Shown one piece after another: positions 14,532-21,872 of a stretch of DNA of 64,000 nucleotides. Below the pieces are notes generated by a model. The model did no database searches and had not been told where the DNA came from. It saw only the letters and a list, made by a program, of their open reading frames with translations. Made by a program: the position numbers and the translations under genes. This stretch comes from Halopelagius inordinatus (GTDB lineage Archaea; Halobacteriota; Halobacteria; Halobacteriales; Haloferacaceae): NCBI RefSeq assembly GCF_900113245.1, contig NZ_FOOQ01000001.1, positions 310,001-374,000 on the forward strand, written 5' to 3'. How positions within the stretch are numbered: the first letter of the stretch is position 1; the number at the start of each line of letters is the position of its first letter.

Positions 14532-14563
14532 GAGGCCCTGGGTTCAAATCCCAGCGAGTCCAT
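14532..14563 (+). repeat. attR: right copy of the 32-bp attachment repeat
   Basis: Identical to 3714-3745, the 3' part of tRNA-Ala. Sequence 5' of it is not tRNA, so this copy is not a functional tRNA gene. It defines the right boundary of the island. Confidence 0.9.
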
Positions 14564-14606
14564 TTCTTTCGGTCGTTTCACTCCCTCAGTCGATTGACTC
14601 GCTGAC

Positions 14607-14645
14607 GTCCCGTTCACTACGTTCACGGGACTCCCAGCGAGTCCA
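14607..14645 (+). repeat. Third partial att-like copy with hairpins outside attR
   Basis: TCCCAGCGAGTCCA at 14632-14645 repeats the last 14 bases of the tRNA-Ala about 80 bases beyond attR. It overlaps a hairpin GGACTC-CCAGC-GAGTCC (14628-14644) and follows another, GTCCCGT/ACGGGAC (14607-14613, 14625-14631). It may be a scar of an earlier integration. The rest of 14564-14713 shows no gene. Confidence 0.45.
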
Positions 14646-14713
14646 CTACTTCCTCTCGACACGACCGACGAACGGCGTCAATCGCACCTACGAGGGCGCA
14701 TCCGAACCCCGAC

Positions 14714-15982
14714 TTACTCGTCCGAACAGTCCGTGCTCGTCGCATTCACGACGTTGTCCGTCGAGTCGCTATCGCTCCGAGTGGCTTCGGAAGCGCCGCA
14801 GACCTCGTTCTGAAGGACCCGGTTTCGGTCCGAATCCACGAGTTCGATTCCGACGTCGTAGCCGCTCAGGCGGTTTCGGATGAGCGTATTCCGGTCTGCG
14901 TTCGCGAGTTCCGCCCCGACTCCGGAGCCGTTGCCCTCGAACCGATTCTCCCGGACGACGTTCCGGTCGGCGTCCGTGAGAGAGATGCCGACCGTATCGC
15001 CGAGCACGTCGTTCCCGTGGAGGACGTTCCGGTGAGAACGCGCGAGTGTGACGCCCGCATCGAACTGGCTCTCGATGCGGTTGTCGTTGATCCAGTTCTC
15101 GTGAGACTCCACGAGTCGAAGGCTGAAATCCTCCGTCTCGGTCTCGTTTTCGACCAGCACGTTCGCGTCGGACCCGCGGAGCGTAATCGTCGTCTCGCCG
15201 ACGAACGTGTTTTGCGCGACGTAGTTTCGGTCCGAATCTTCGAGCGACAGGCCGTTTCCCTGCCGTAGCTTCGTGTTGTCGACCAGCACGTTGTGGTTCG
15301 AGTTCGCGAGCGTGAACCCCCCCTCGCCGACGGTGTTCCCGGCGATTCTGCAGTGATTCGCGGCGTCCAGCGTGAACGCGCCCTCCGCGAACTCGCTGGC
15401 ACCGCCGACGTTCCGGACGGTCACTCCGTCGGCCCGGACGAGCACCTCGTTCACGAGATAGCCGCCTGCGTCCAGTCGCGCGTTGTCGGCCGTTATCTCG
15501 ATGCAGTCGACGTCCTCGTCGAGCGTGTACCGGCGGGATTCGTCGAGAACGAGGCAGGAACCGGGCGAGGCTGGCGGACACGTCAGTTCGACCGACGCCT
15601 CCTCGATTCGCCCTGTCGGTCCCGGAACCATCTCGCCGTCCCCGTCCAGAATCCGCGTGATAACCGTGTACGTTCCCGTCGGAACGGACGGAAACTCCGC
15701 CGCGTCGCCTGCGCCCGCGGCGTCGAGTGTGGTGTCGTACCGTTCGCGCCTGCCGTCTCCGTCCGCATCCGGTCCGTACGCGATGACCCCGACGGGTTCG
15801 GAGTTCGGATTCCGCAGTCGGAGCGTCCCCATCCCGTCGGAACAGGACTGTTCGACCGCGACGCCCTCCAACTCGTCTCCGGCGGCACCCGCCGTCCCCG
15901 ACGAGACGGCCAGTCCTCCGAGCGTCGTCATTCCCCCGGCAATCACACCCATGGCATCCCGTCTCGTTCTATCGATTGACAT
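14714..15982 (-). CDS. Secreted right-handed beta-helix protein with Tat-like signal
   Basis: The 422-residue protein starts with a twin-arginine-type signal (RTRRDAMGVIAGG, hydrophobic to about residue 34). A beta-sandwich-like part (about 36-135) is followed by about ten NosD/PbH1-type coils from residue 150 on. The coils carry repeated NxxxxNxxxG and SDRNxV patterns (NHNVLVDN, DRNYVAQN, DRNVVRENRFEGN). Such proteins bind or cleave extracellular polysaccharides. No catalytic residues can be assigned. It is the first host gene right of the island. The 298 bases between it and the next gene show nothing else. Confidence 0.8.
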   Translation of the reverse strand: MSIDRTRRDAMGVIAGGMTTLGGLAVSSGTAGAAGDELEGVAVEQSCSDGMGTLRLRNPNSEPVGVIAYGPDADGDGRRERYDTTLDAAGAGDAAEFPSVPTGTYTVITRILDGDGEMVPGPTGRIEEASVELTCPPASPGSCLVLDESRRYTLDEDVDCIEITADNARLDAGGYLVNEVLVRADGVTVRNVGGASEFAEGAFTLDAANHCRIAGNTVGEGGFTLANSNHNVLVDNTKLRQGNGLSLEDSDRNYVAQNTFVGETTITLRGSDANVLVENETETEDFSLRLVESHENWINDNRIESQFDAGVTLARSHRNVLHGNDVLGDTVGISLTDADRNVVRENRFEGNGSGVGAELANADRNTLIRNRLSGYDVGIELVDSDRNRVLQNEVCGASEATRSDSDSTDNVVNATSTDCSDE

Positions 15983-16280
15983 GACCGTACTATCGTTCTC
16001 TCGAACCTACCTAAGTCGTGTTCGCGATGTTCGGTACTGTCATGTAATCCGGCGCGAGTGTGCGGTACCGAGACCGAACCGACGGATCGAAAGCCGAATG
16101 CCCGGCCGAACGGGGGACGCAGACTCGGTTGGCGTCGCCGTGGACGGACCCGACCACGAAACGCGGCTACCGGCGCGGCGGGTCCGGCGAGGGCCGCGAG
16201 GGGGACCGACGACGACCCGACGAACCGCCCCGTCGGGGGAGTAAAGTTATCACACAGCACTCCGTCGTCTGAGACAGAAC

Positions 16281-16514
16281 ATGGACGACGCAGCGTACGA
16301 CGACCTCATCTCGTCCGTGACGCCCCACGAGTCGAGTGGTGGCGTCACCACGTACCGCAACACGGTGAGTATCGCCTGTCCGGCCTGCGAGAAGCCGTTC
16401 GACGACCTCGTGGTCTGCGAAGAGGAGTACAACAGCCTCGAACTGAGCATGTTGCTCGACCTCTGCGTCTCAACGCACGACGACGACGTACTCCTTTTCA
16501 CCCACAAGAAGTAG
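16281..16514 (+). CDS. Small conserved zinc-binding-type protein, 77 residues
   Basis: The protein starts MDDAAYDDLISSVTPHESSG and contains CPAC, followed by FDDLVVCEEEYNSLELS. The first CxxC and later single cysteines suggest a small zinc-stabilised fold. Similar haloarchaeal proteins are listed as DUF families, sometimes next to flagellar (archaellum) genes; I am not certain of the family. A TATA-like AGTTATCA is about 30 bases before the ATG. It converges on the RNase R gene. Confidence 0.65.
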   Translation: MDDAAYDDLISSVTPHESSGGVTTYRNTVSIACPACEKPFDDLVVCEEEYNSLELSMLLDLCVSTHDDDVLLFTHKK

Positions 16515-16541
16515 CGACGGCGTTCGTCCGTCGCCTCGCGA

Positions 16542-17879
16542 TCAGTCCTCGCGGAGGTCCACCGTCTCCGGCGGGAGACCCTCCTCGTTTACGACGTCGC
16601 CGTCCTCGTCGACGGTTCTGAGGCCGCGGTTGTTGACGGCGTAGGGGTCCAAGTGGACCTCTTCGAGGAACTGCTTGTACAGTCGCTCCGCGGTTTCGGC
16701 GTCTTTCTGCCTGTCGGAGGCGCGGTCGCAGAGTTCGATGAGGTCCTCGGGGACGTCGTTCTCGTGGACGATCCAGTGGTTGATCAGGTCCGACAGTCGC
16801 CGGATGGGCGAGGTGAAGTGCCCGTAGATGTCGAAGTTCAGCGCGTGGTGCCCGCCGAACGGGTCGTTCATGTACTTCGCTCGGGGCATCACCTTCAGCA
16901 CGGCGCGTTGGATCTTGTTGAGTGCGCGCGGCGGCGAATCTTCGAGGGCGGCGTTGACGGCCTTCCGCGGGTCGTCGAACGACGCACTCGGGATGGAGAC
17001 GCCGTCGAGTTCCATTATCTCGCGAAGCGCCTTGTCCCACTGGTCGGGGGTGGGTTGGGGGTGGACGCGGTACATCGCCTCGACGCCCCGTCCCCACATC
17101 AGTTCGTGCGTGACGGCCTTGTTGGCCTTCAGCATGCACTCTTCGATGATGGTGTGCGCGCGGTCGCGCCGCGGGTTGAGGACGAGAGAGCCGTCCTCCT
17201 TTCGCTGTTCGTGCATCTGGTCTGCGAGTTCGAAGACGAGTGCGCACTCCTCGTGGAGGGGGAGGTCCTCGTCGTCGAGACGCGTCTCGCACTGCGTGTA
17301 GGTGAGTCGTTCGTCGGACTCGATGACGGATTTGTAGATATCTATCTCCTCGAACGAGAGGTTCTCCTTGTCTATCTCCATCTCGACTGTGTGCGCGAGT
17401 CGATCCTCGTTCGGAACCAGAGAACAGACCGTCTCCGCCAGCGTCGGCGGGAGCATGTGGATGGTGTAGGAGGGTAGATAGACGGTGTTGCCGCGCTTTA
17501 CCGCCTCGTCCCACATCTCGGAGCCGGGGTGGACGTAATGGCTCACGTCGGCGATGTGAACCCACAGCGTGTACGTCTCCTCGTGTTCTTCGATGCTTAT
17601 CGCGTCGTCGAAGTCCTGTGCGTCCACCGGGTCGGTCGTCCACGTCGTCAGGTCGCGCAAGTCGCGCCGGTCGTCGATTTCGTCTTGAATCTCCTCGTGG
17701 ACGCCGTCGGTTCGTTCGCGCGCCTCCGCGAGGACGTCCGACGGGAACTTGTCCCGAATCTCGAACTCCTCGAAGAGTTCCTCTCGTTTCTCTTGCAGTT
17801 GCCGGGCGACGTCGGGGCTGATCTCCACGGGCCCTTGCCCCTCCGCCGTCCCGGCCTGCGCCTGCGCGTCGTTCGACAT
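16542..17879 (-). CDS. rnr: RNase R-like 3'-5' exoribonuclease (RNB domain)
   Basis: The 445-residue protein is an RNB (RNase II/R) exonuclease. The active-site block TTDPVDAQDFDDAISI (residues 81-96) carries the metal-binding aspartates, and the C-terminal RNB signature HFTSPIRRLSDLINHW is complete. It lacks the cold-shock and S1 domains of bacterial RNase R. Some haloarchaea are reported to lack the archaeal exosome and to rely on RNase R, so this is likely a main RNA decay enzyme. MSNDAQAQ at 17879 is the preferred start; an in-frame extension to 17990 is not family-like. Confidence 0.92.
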   Translation of the reverse strand: MSNDAQAQAGTAEGQGPVEISPDVARQLQEKREELFEEFEIRDKFPSDVLAEARERTDGVHEEIQDEIDDRRDLRDLTTWTTDPVDAQDFDDAISIEEHEETYTLWVHIADVSHYVHPGSEMWDEAVKRGNTVYLPSYTIHMLPPTLAETVCSLVPNEDRLAHTVEMEIDKENLSFEEIDIYKSVIESDERLTYTQCETRLDDEDLPLHEECALVFELADQMHEQRKEDGSLVLNPRRDRAHTIIEECMLKANKAVTHELMWGRGVEAMYRVHPQPTPDQWDKALREIMELDGVSIPSASFDDPRKAVNAALEDSPPRALNKIQRAVLKVMPRAKYMNDPFGGHHALNFDIYGHFTSPIRRLSDLINHWIVHENDVPEDLIELCDRASDRQKDAETAERLYKQFLEEVHLDPYAVNNRGLRTVDEDGDVVNEEGLPPETVDLRED

Positions 17880-18015
17880 GCGCACGACTAAACGGGAGAG
17901 GTAGTTAGTCGTGTCGCACGCACGGTCGAAAATCCGCCCGCCGACGGGCGTCGAGTGGTCCGTCGCCGCGTTCGCTCCGCGGAACCGCACCGAAAAAGCG
18001 GTCGTCGGCGTCCCG

Positions 18016-18324
18016 TCAGGACTCGCGGTTGGTCTCCTCTTGGGAGCCGTACCGTTCCTCTACCGCCCCGAAGTACCGGCTGAGGAACTCCGCTCTGCTG
18101 TGTCCCTCCCCTTCCACCTCCACGAGGAGTCCTTCGAGTTCGTCCCGGGGTTGGTGACAGAGGCCGCGATAACACTCCTTACAGAGGTGCTCGAACTCCT
18201 TTCCGTGCCGGTCCCAGCGGTCACCCTCTTTGTCGTACTCTCGCGCCTCCGACCGGAGCACCGAGGTACCGCAGGCGATGCAGACGACCATCTTCCGGTC
18301 CCGGTTGGTCCGGGAACGCCACAT
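18016..18324 (-). CDS. Small two-CxxC zinc-ribbon protein, about 102 residues
   Basis: The protein starts MWRSRTNRDRKMVVCIACGT. Two cysteine pairs, CIAC and CKEC (LCKECYRGLCHQPRDELE), suggest a zinc ribbon or treble clef. The rest is charged and helical. ATG 18336 and ATG 18291 are alternative starts; 18324 is chosen because MWRSR-like beginnings look conserved in halophile relatives I recall. Function unknown. It is oriented towards the RNase R gene and 136 bases from it. Confidence 0.7.
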   Translation of the reverse strand: MWRSRTNRDRKMVVCIACGTSVLRSEAREYDKEGDRWDRHGKEFEHLCKECYRGLCHQPRDELEGLLVEVEGEGHSRAEFLSRYFGAVEERYGSQEETNRES

Positions 18325-18473
18325 ACGACTCACCATGCGCCGCCTTCACTTAGCGTTTGTTCCCGGTCGACCGGCGTCTCGGGCGCTCGACACCCTCTGT
18401 TCGGAGAACGTGACCGACTCGGAACCCTTCGAATAACGGGCGATTTATTCAGGCTCGCGGCGCAGTACCCGGT

Positions 18474-18953
18474 ATGAAGGTGAAGTCCCGTCACCACCTG
18501 CGGAGCGACGAGATAGACGACATCGAACGGACCATCGCGGACCGAACCGGCGTCGAACTCGACGGCGACGCCTACGAGATGGTCGAACTCTCCGAGTCCG
18601 AGTACGACATCGTCCTCGTCGACGGCGAACCGGTCGTGATGTTCCTCGACGACGAACCCGCGTTGACCGTCCGCGGCGCGAACCAGTACTCGCCGTCGCG
18701 CAACGTCGTCACCGTCGATTCCGGCGCTATCTCCTTCGTCAGCGACGGCGCTGACGTGATGCGCCCCGGCATCGTCGAGGCGGACGACTCCATCGCCTCG
18801 GGCGACTTCGTCCTCGTCGCAGAGGAGACGCACGGCAAAGTGCTCGCCGTCGGCCGCGCACTCGAATCCGGCGCCGAGATGGTCGGCGAGTCGGGGAAAG
18901 TCGTGGAGTCGATACACCACGTCGGCGACGAACTGTACGAGTTCTCCGTCTGA
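18474..18953 (+). CDS. PUA-domain RNA-binding protein
   Basis: The 159-residue protein has an N-terminal alpha/beta part (1-75, MKVKSRHHLRSDEIDDIE...) and a C-terminal PUA domain (about 76-159). The PUA signature is VDSGAISFVSDGADVMRPGI...GDFVLVAEETHGKVLAVG. PUA proteins of this layout (MCT-1/arcTGT-related) bind structured RNA or assist translation initiation. A TATA-like GATTTATT lies about 29 bases before the ATG, so the mRNA is probably leaderless. Confidence 0.9.
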   Translation: MKVKSRHHLRSDEIDDIERTIADRTGVELDGDAYEMVELSESEYDIVLVDGEPVVMFLDDEPALTVRGANQYSPSRNVVTVDSGAISFVSDGADVMRPGIVEADDSIASGDFVLVAEETHGKVLAVGRALESGAEMVGESGKVVESIHHVGDELYEFSV

Positions 18954-18982
18954 CCCGGCCGTCTCTCACTCTCGGTCGTCTC

Positions 18983-19660
18983 TCACTCGCCGTGGTACTT
19001 CTCGATGGCCGCCTCGTACCCCGCCCTCGCGGCGGCGTACGTCTCTCTGAGGTCCGCGAGAGGCGTCCGCGAGGCGTCCACCCGCAGGTCGTGGTAGTAC
19101 GGGTCCGGCGCTCTCTCCTCTGTCGTCTCGACGCGCAAGGCGGCGCTCTGTATCTCCAGGTCCTCGCGCTTGTCGCCGCCCTCCGCGTACCCCGCTTCGA
19201 GGGCGTCCACCAACCGCTTGCCCACCGGTTCGTCTTCGTCTCCCTCCTCGTACGCCGCGGCGGTGGCGTCCACGACGGACTCGCCCGTCAGCAGGTTTCC
19301 GGCGACGGTGTAGTTCTTCCCCTCGACGTGGCCGTACCACCCGTGGCAGTCGTCGCCCGAGAAGGCGAACGTCCCGTCCCCGTCCACGCCGTGGAGTTGC
19401 CGCTGTTCTCGTCCCTCGTCGGCGTTCAAAAGCGCCCGCAACGCGTCCTCGACGGCGAGTCCGTCGTCGAGGTAGTCGATACCCTTCCGGCCCAACTCCA
19501 CGTTCGTGAAACTCTGCGTCGCGACGGCGCCGTTCTCGCTGGCGAACGGACAGAGCGTTCCGACGCCGGGCAGTCGAGTCGTCACCGCGACGCCGAACCG
19601 GTCGTGGGTGTCTCCGTCCTCCCCGGTGTACTCCTCGCGGACGCAGATGCTGAATGTCAC
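18983..19660 (-). CDS. DUF1028 family protein (Ntn-hydrolase-like)
   Basis: The 225-residue protein starts MTFSICVREEYTGEDGDTHD. The family core is visible: FGVAVTTRLPGVGTLCPFASENGAVATQSFTNVELG, a predicted Ntn-hydrolase-like fold. GNLLTGESVVDA and the C-terminal YYHDLRVD are also typical. The N-terminal Met is followed by Thr, which could be exposed, but no reaction is established. It is convergent with the PUA gene. Confidence 0.82.
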   Translation of the reverse strand: MTFSICVREEYTGEDGDTHDRFGVAVTTRLPGVGTLCPFASENGAVATQSFTNVELGRKGIDYLDDGLAVEDALRALLNADEGREQRQLHGVDGDGTFAFSGDDCHGWYGHVEGKNYTVAGNLLTGESVVDATAAAYEEGDEDEPVGKRLVDALEAGYAEGGDKREDLEIQSAALRVETTEERAPDPYYHDLRVDASRTPLADLRETYAAARAGYEAAIEKYHGE

Positions 19661-19783
19661 GTCACCGGCGTCGCACTACCCGAGGAAAAACCCCCGTGTG
19701 GCGGCACGGCGCGCCCGTTTCGACCCGCCGTCAGACGAGCGTCTGACGTAAGAACTAACCCCGAGCTAGCGCTTTTAGGTCGC

Positions 19784-20134
19784 ATGGGTATCATGAGCAA
19801 AATCCTCAGCGGGGGGGAACAGCACACGACTGAGGACTACGTCGAACTCGACTTAGACGAGTTCGACACCGCGCGCGGCGAAGCGGGCATGAGCGTCCGA
19901 ATCGCCACGATAGGCGAACAGCAAGACGTCATCGCCATCAAGGACGCGGTGTACGACGGTGACATCGTCATCGCGGACATCACCCGTCACACCACCTCCG
20001 ACACCACGATGGAGCGCATCGTGGACGACCTGCGGCAGGTCGCACAGGAGGTAGACGGCGACATCGTCCAGAAAGGCGACGACCAGATAATCATCACGCC
20101 GACCAGCGTGAGCGTCGCCCGAGAGAAACTCTGA
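19784..20134 (+). CDS. sepF: Cell division protein SepF
   Basis: The 116-residue protein starts MGIMSKILSGGEQHTTEDYV, whose amphipathic start is the membrane-targeting sequence. The SepF core (about 35-116) contains the beta-strand dimer region VIAIKDAVYDGDIVIADITR and VDGDIVQKGDDQIIITPTSV. In archaea SepF anchors FtsZ1/FtsZ2 to the membrane at the division site. It is monocistronic. A pyrimidine-rich tract follows at 20196. Confidence 0.95.
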   Translation: MGIMSKILSGGEQHTTEDYVELDLDEFDTARGEAGMSVRIATIGEQQDVIAIKDAVYDGDIVIADITRHTTSDTTMERIVDDLRQVAQEVDGDIVQKGDDQIIITPTSVSVAREKL

Positions 20135-20195
20135 CCGGCCCCGCAGACGCGACATCTCCCGGCGCGGCCCCGAACCGAACGCGGCACGGCCGACG

Positions 20196-20212
20196 CTTTC
20201 TTCTCTTTTCTC
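20196..20212 (+). terminator. Pyrimidine-rich terminator candidate after sepF
   Basis: CTTTCTTCTCTTTTCTC lies 60 bases after the sepF stop. T-rich tracts are the usual archaeal termination signal. The rest of 20135-20385 is non-coding. Confidence 0.4.
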
Positions 20213-20385
20213 GCGTCCGTCTCTCGCCGAATCCGTCCGTCCTCCGAACGGCGTCCACTCGGTAGCCGGGCGTCCGCTCTCTCCCGTCGCGAGTCGGTGG
20301 TCGAGTCGATTCCGTGGGGGAGCGACCGGCGACGGTCGGTAAAAAGAGCCGGAACGATATCGGACGCGCGGCGTCGTCTCGGTCC

Positions 20386-21669
20386 TCAGTCGGTCGTGGA
20401 GACTGCGCCGTCGGTGAGACTCGTTCCTTTGAGCTTCCCGATTCGCCAGCGGAGGACGCCGACGGTGACGAGTCCGACGACGACCATGGCGTTGATGATG
20501 TAGAGGGTGGTCTCGTAGTTGCCGGTCGATTCCAGCACGAACGAGGCCAGTTGCGGGCCGACGACACCGGCGGCGCTCCACGCCGTGAGCGCGTACCCGT
20601 GAATCGCGCTGACCTCGTCGGTGCCGAAGAGGTCGCTGAGATACGCCGGGAGGCAGGCGAACCCGCCGCCGTAGCAGGTGATGACGAGGAACATCAGTCC
20701 CGCGAGGACCCAGACGCCCGCGACCTGCGGCATCACGAAGAAGGCGCCGATTTGGATGACCATGAACGCCGCGTACGTGGTGGTCCGACCGATGTAGTCC
20801 GATAGGGTGGACCAGACGATTCGACCGCCGCCGTTGAAGATGCCGATGTAGCCGGTGATGAACGCGGCGGTCGTCGCCGTCGCGCCGCTTATCTGCTGGA
20901 GCATCGGCGACGCGAACGCGAGAAGCATGATGCCCGCGGTGACGTTGATGAAGATGACGAGCCAGAGCAACCAAAAGCGCGGCGTCGAACGCGCCTGCGC
21001 CGCGGTGAGTACGTCGAGACCGGGGAGCGCGCCCGTCGCCTTCTCGTGTGCGTTCTCTTCGCCCTGCATCCCCTCGGGGAGCCACCCCTCCGGGGGCTTT
21101 GCGAGGTAACTCGCGCCGAGCGACATCAGCGCGAAGTAGAGCGTCCCGAGCGCGAAAAAGGTCGTCGAGACCCCGTAGTTTTGGATGAGGAAGTTACCTA
21201 AAGGCCCCGTCAGCAGCGCACCGGCGCCGAACCCCATCACCGCGAGACCGGTCGCCATCCCCCGACGGTCGGGGAACCACTCGACGAGCGTTCCGATGGG
21301 CGAGATGTAGCCGAGACCCAGCCCCATCCCCCCGACGACGCCGAACGTGGCGAGAAACAGGGGGAGGCTTCCGACGACGACGCTGGCCCCCGACCCGATC
21401 ATTCCGAGACCGTAGAGGACGGCCGCGGCGAGACCGGCCTTCCGCGGGCCGTACTTCTCGACGTACTTGCCGAGGAAAGCGGCGGTGACGCCGAGAACGA
21501 AGATGGCTATCGAGAACGCCAGCGTCACCTGGGAGGTGGCCCACCCCTGTGCGTCCCGCAGCGGAATCTGATAGATGCTGTACGCGTAGATGCTTCCTAT
21601 CGAGAGGTGAATTGCGACGGCTGACAACGCGATCAACCACCGGTTCTTGCCTGACCCGTTCTGTGGCAT
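20386..21669 (-). CDS. MFS transporter, OFA (oxalate/formate antiporter-like) family
   Basis: The 427-residue protein has 12 predicted membrane helices and a central hydrophilic loop (about 205-235). The MFS loop motif between helices 2 and 3 reads GKYVEKYGPRKAG, and helix 1 has the OFA-like IGSIYAYSIYQIPL. It probably moves a small organic anion; the substrate is unknown. It is divergent from uvrA with 203 bases between starts. The TATA region overlaps a palindrome (21689-21699). Confidence 0.88.
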   Translation of the reverse strand: MPQNGSGKNRWLIALSAVAIHLSIGSIYAYSIYQIPLRDAQGWATSQVTLAFSIAIFVLGVTAAFLGKYVEKYGPRKAGLAAAVLYGLGMIGSGASVVVGSLPLFLATFGVVGGMGLGLGYISPIGTLVEWFPDRRGMATGLAVMGFGAGALLTGPLGNFLIQNYGVSTTFFALGTLYFALMSLGASYLAKPPEGWLPEGMQGEENAHEKATGALPGLDVLTAAQARSTPRFWLLWLVIFINVTAGIMLLAFASPMLQQISGATATTAAFITGYIGIFNGGGRIVWSTLSDYIGRTTTYAAFMVIQIGAFFVMPQVAGVWVLAGLMFLVITCYGGGFACLPAYLSDLFGTDEVSAIHGYALTAWSAAGVVGPQLASFVLESTGNYETTLYIINAMVVVGLVTVGVLRWRIGKLKGTSLTDGAVSTTD

Positions 21670-21688
21670 GCACTCTCGTCCCTCATCG

Positions 21689-21699
21689 ATTATGATAAT
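21689..21699 (-). promoter_or_regulatory. Palindromic AT-rich core promoter of the MFS gene
   Basis: ATTAT-G-ATAAT is centred 25 bases before the transporter start codon, where the TATA box is expected. The symmetry suggests regulated access of TBP. The adjacent uvrA has its own start 173 bases away. Confidence 0.4.
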
Positions 21700-21872
21700 G
21701 ATGACGGCCCCCTGACCGCGTCAGCTGCGGGGGAGGTTGATTTTTAATGCAAGAGCGGGACTCGGAGCGTCGAACGACGCGCGGTACTCCCGCCGAATAC
21801 CGACCGCGAAGCGTGTTGCCGTACCCCGTGAACCGACGGCTTTTCACGCCGTCATCCCCTCTCTGAACGTAG

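Larger units (their letters stand above)
3714..14563. mobile_element. tRNA-Ala integrated genomic island, about 10.8 kb
   Basis: The island is bounded by a 32-bp direct repeat of the tRNA-Ala 3' end. Intact tyrosine integrases sit just inside both ends and point inward (4024-5055 on +, 13390-14397 on -). The cargo is a Type IIG-like restriction-modification gene, a membrane peptidase pair, small unknown genes and a truncated integrase. The DNA is visibly more AT-rich than the flanks, with long non-coding stretches. There are no replication, capsid or conjugation genes, so this looks like a composite or decayed integrative element, not a complete virus or plasmid. Confidence 0.9.

Noticed and set aside
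14397-14547. 50-residue N-terminal extension of the right integrase
   Set aside because: It reads through attR and hairpins, is not family-like, and the paralogous left integrase begins at the matching internal Met.
14462-14562. A second tRNA gene at the right island border
   Set aside because: Only the 3' part of tRNA-Ala is repeated. No matching acceptor 5' strand, D arm or anticodon arm can be drawn, so it is attR.
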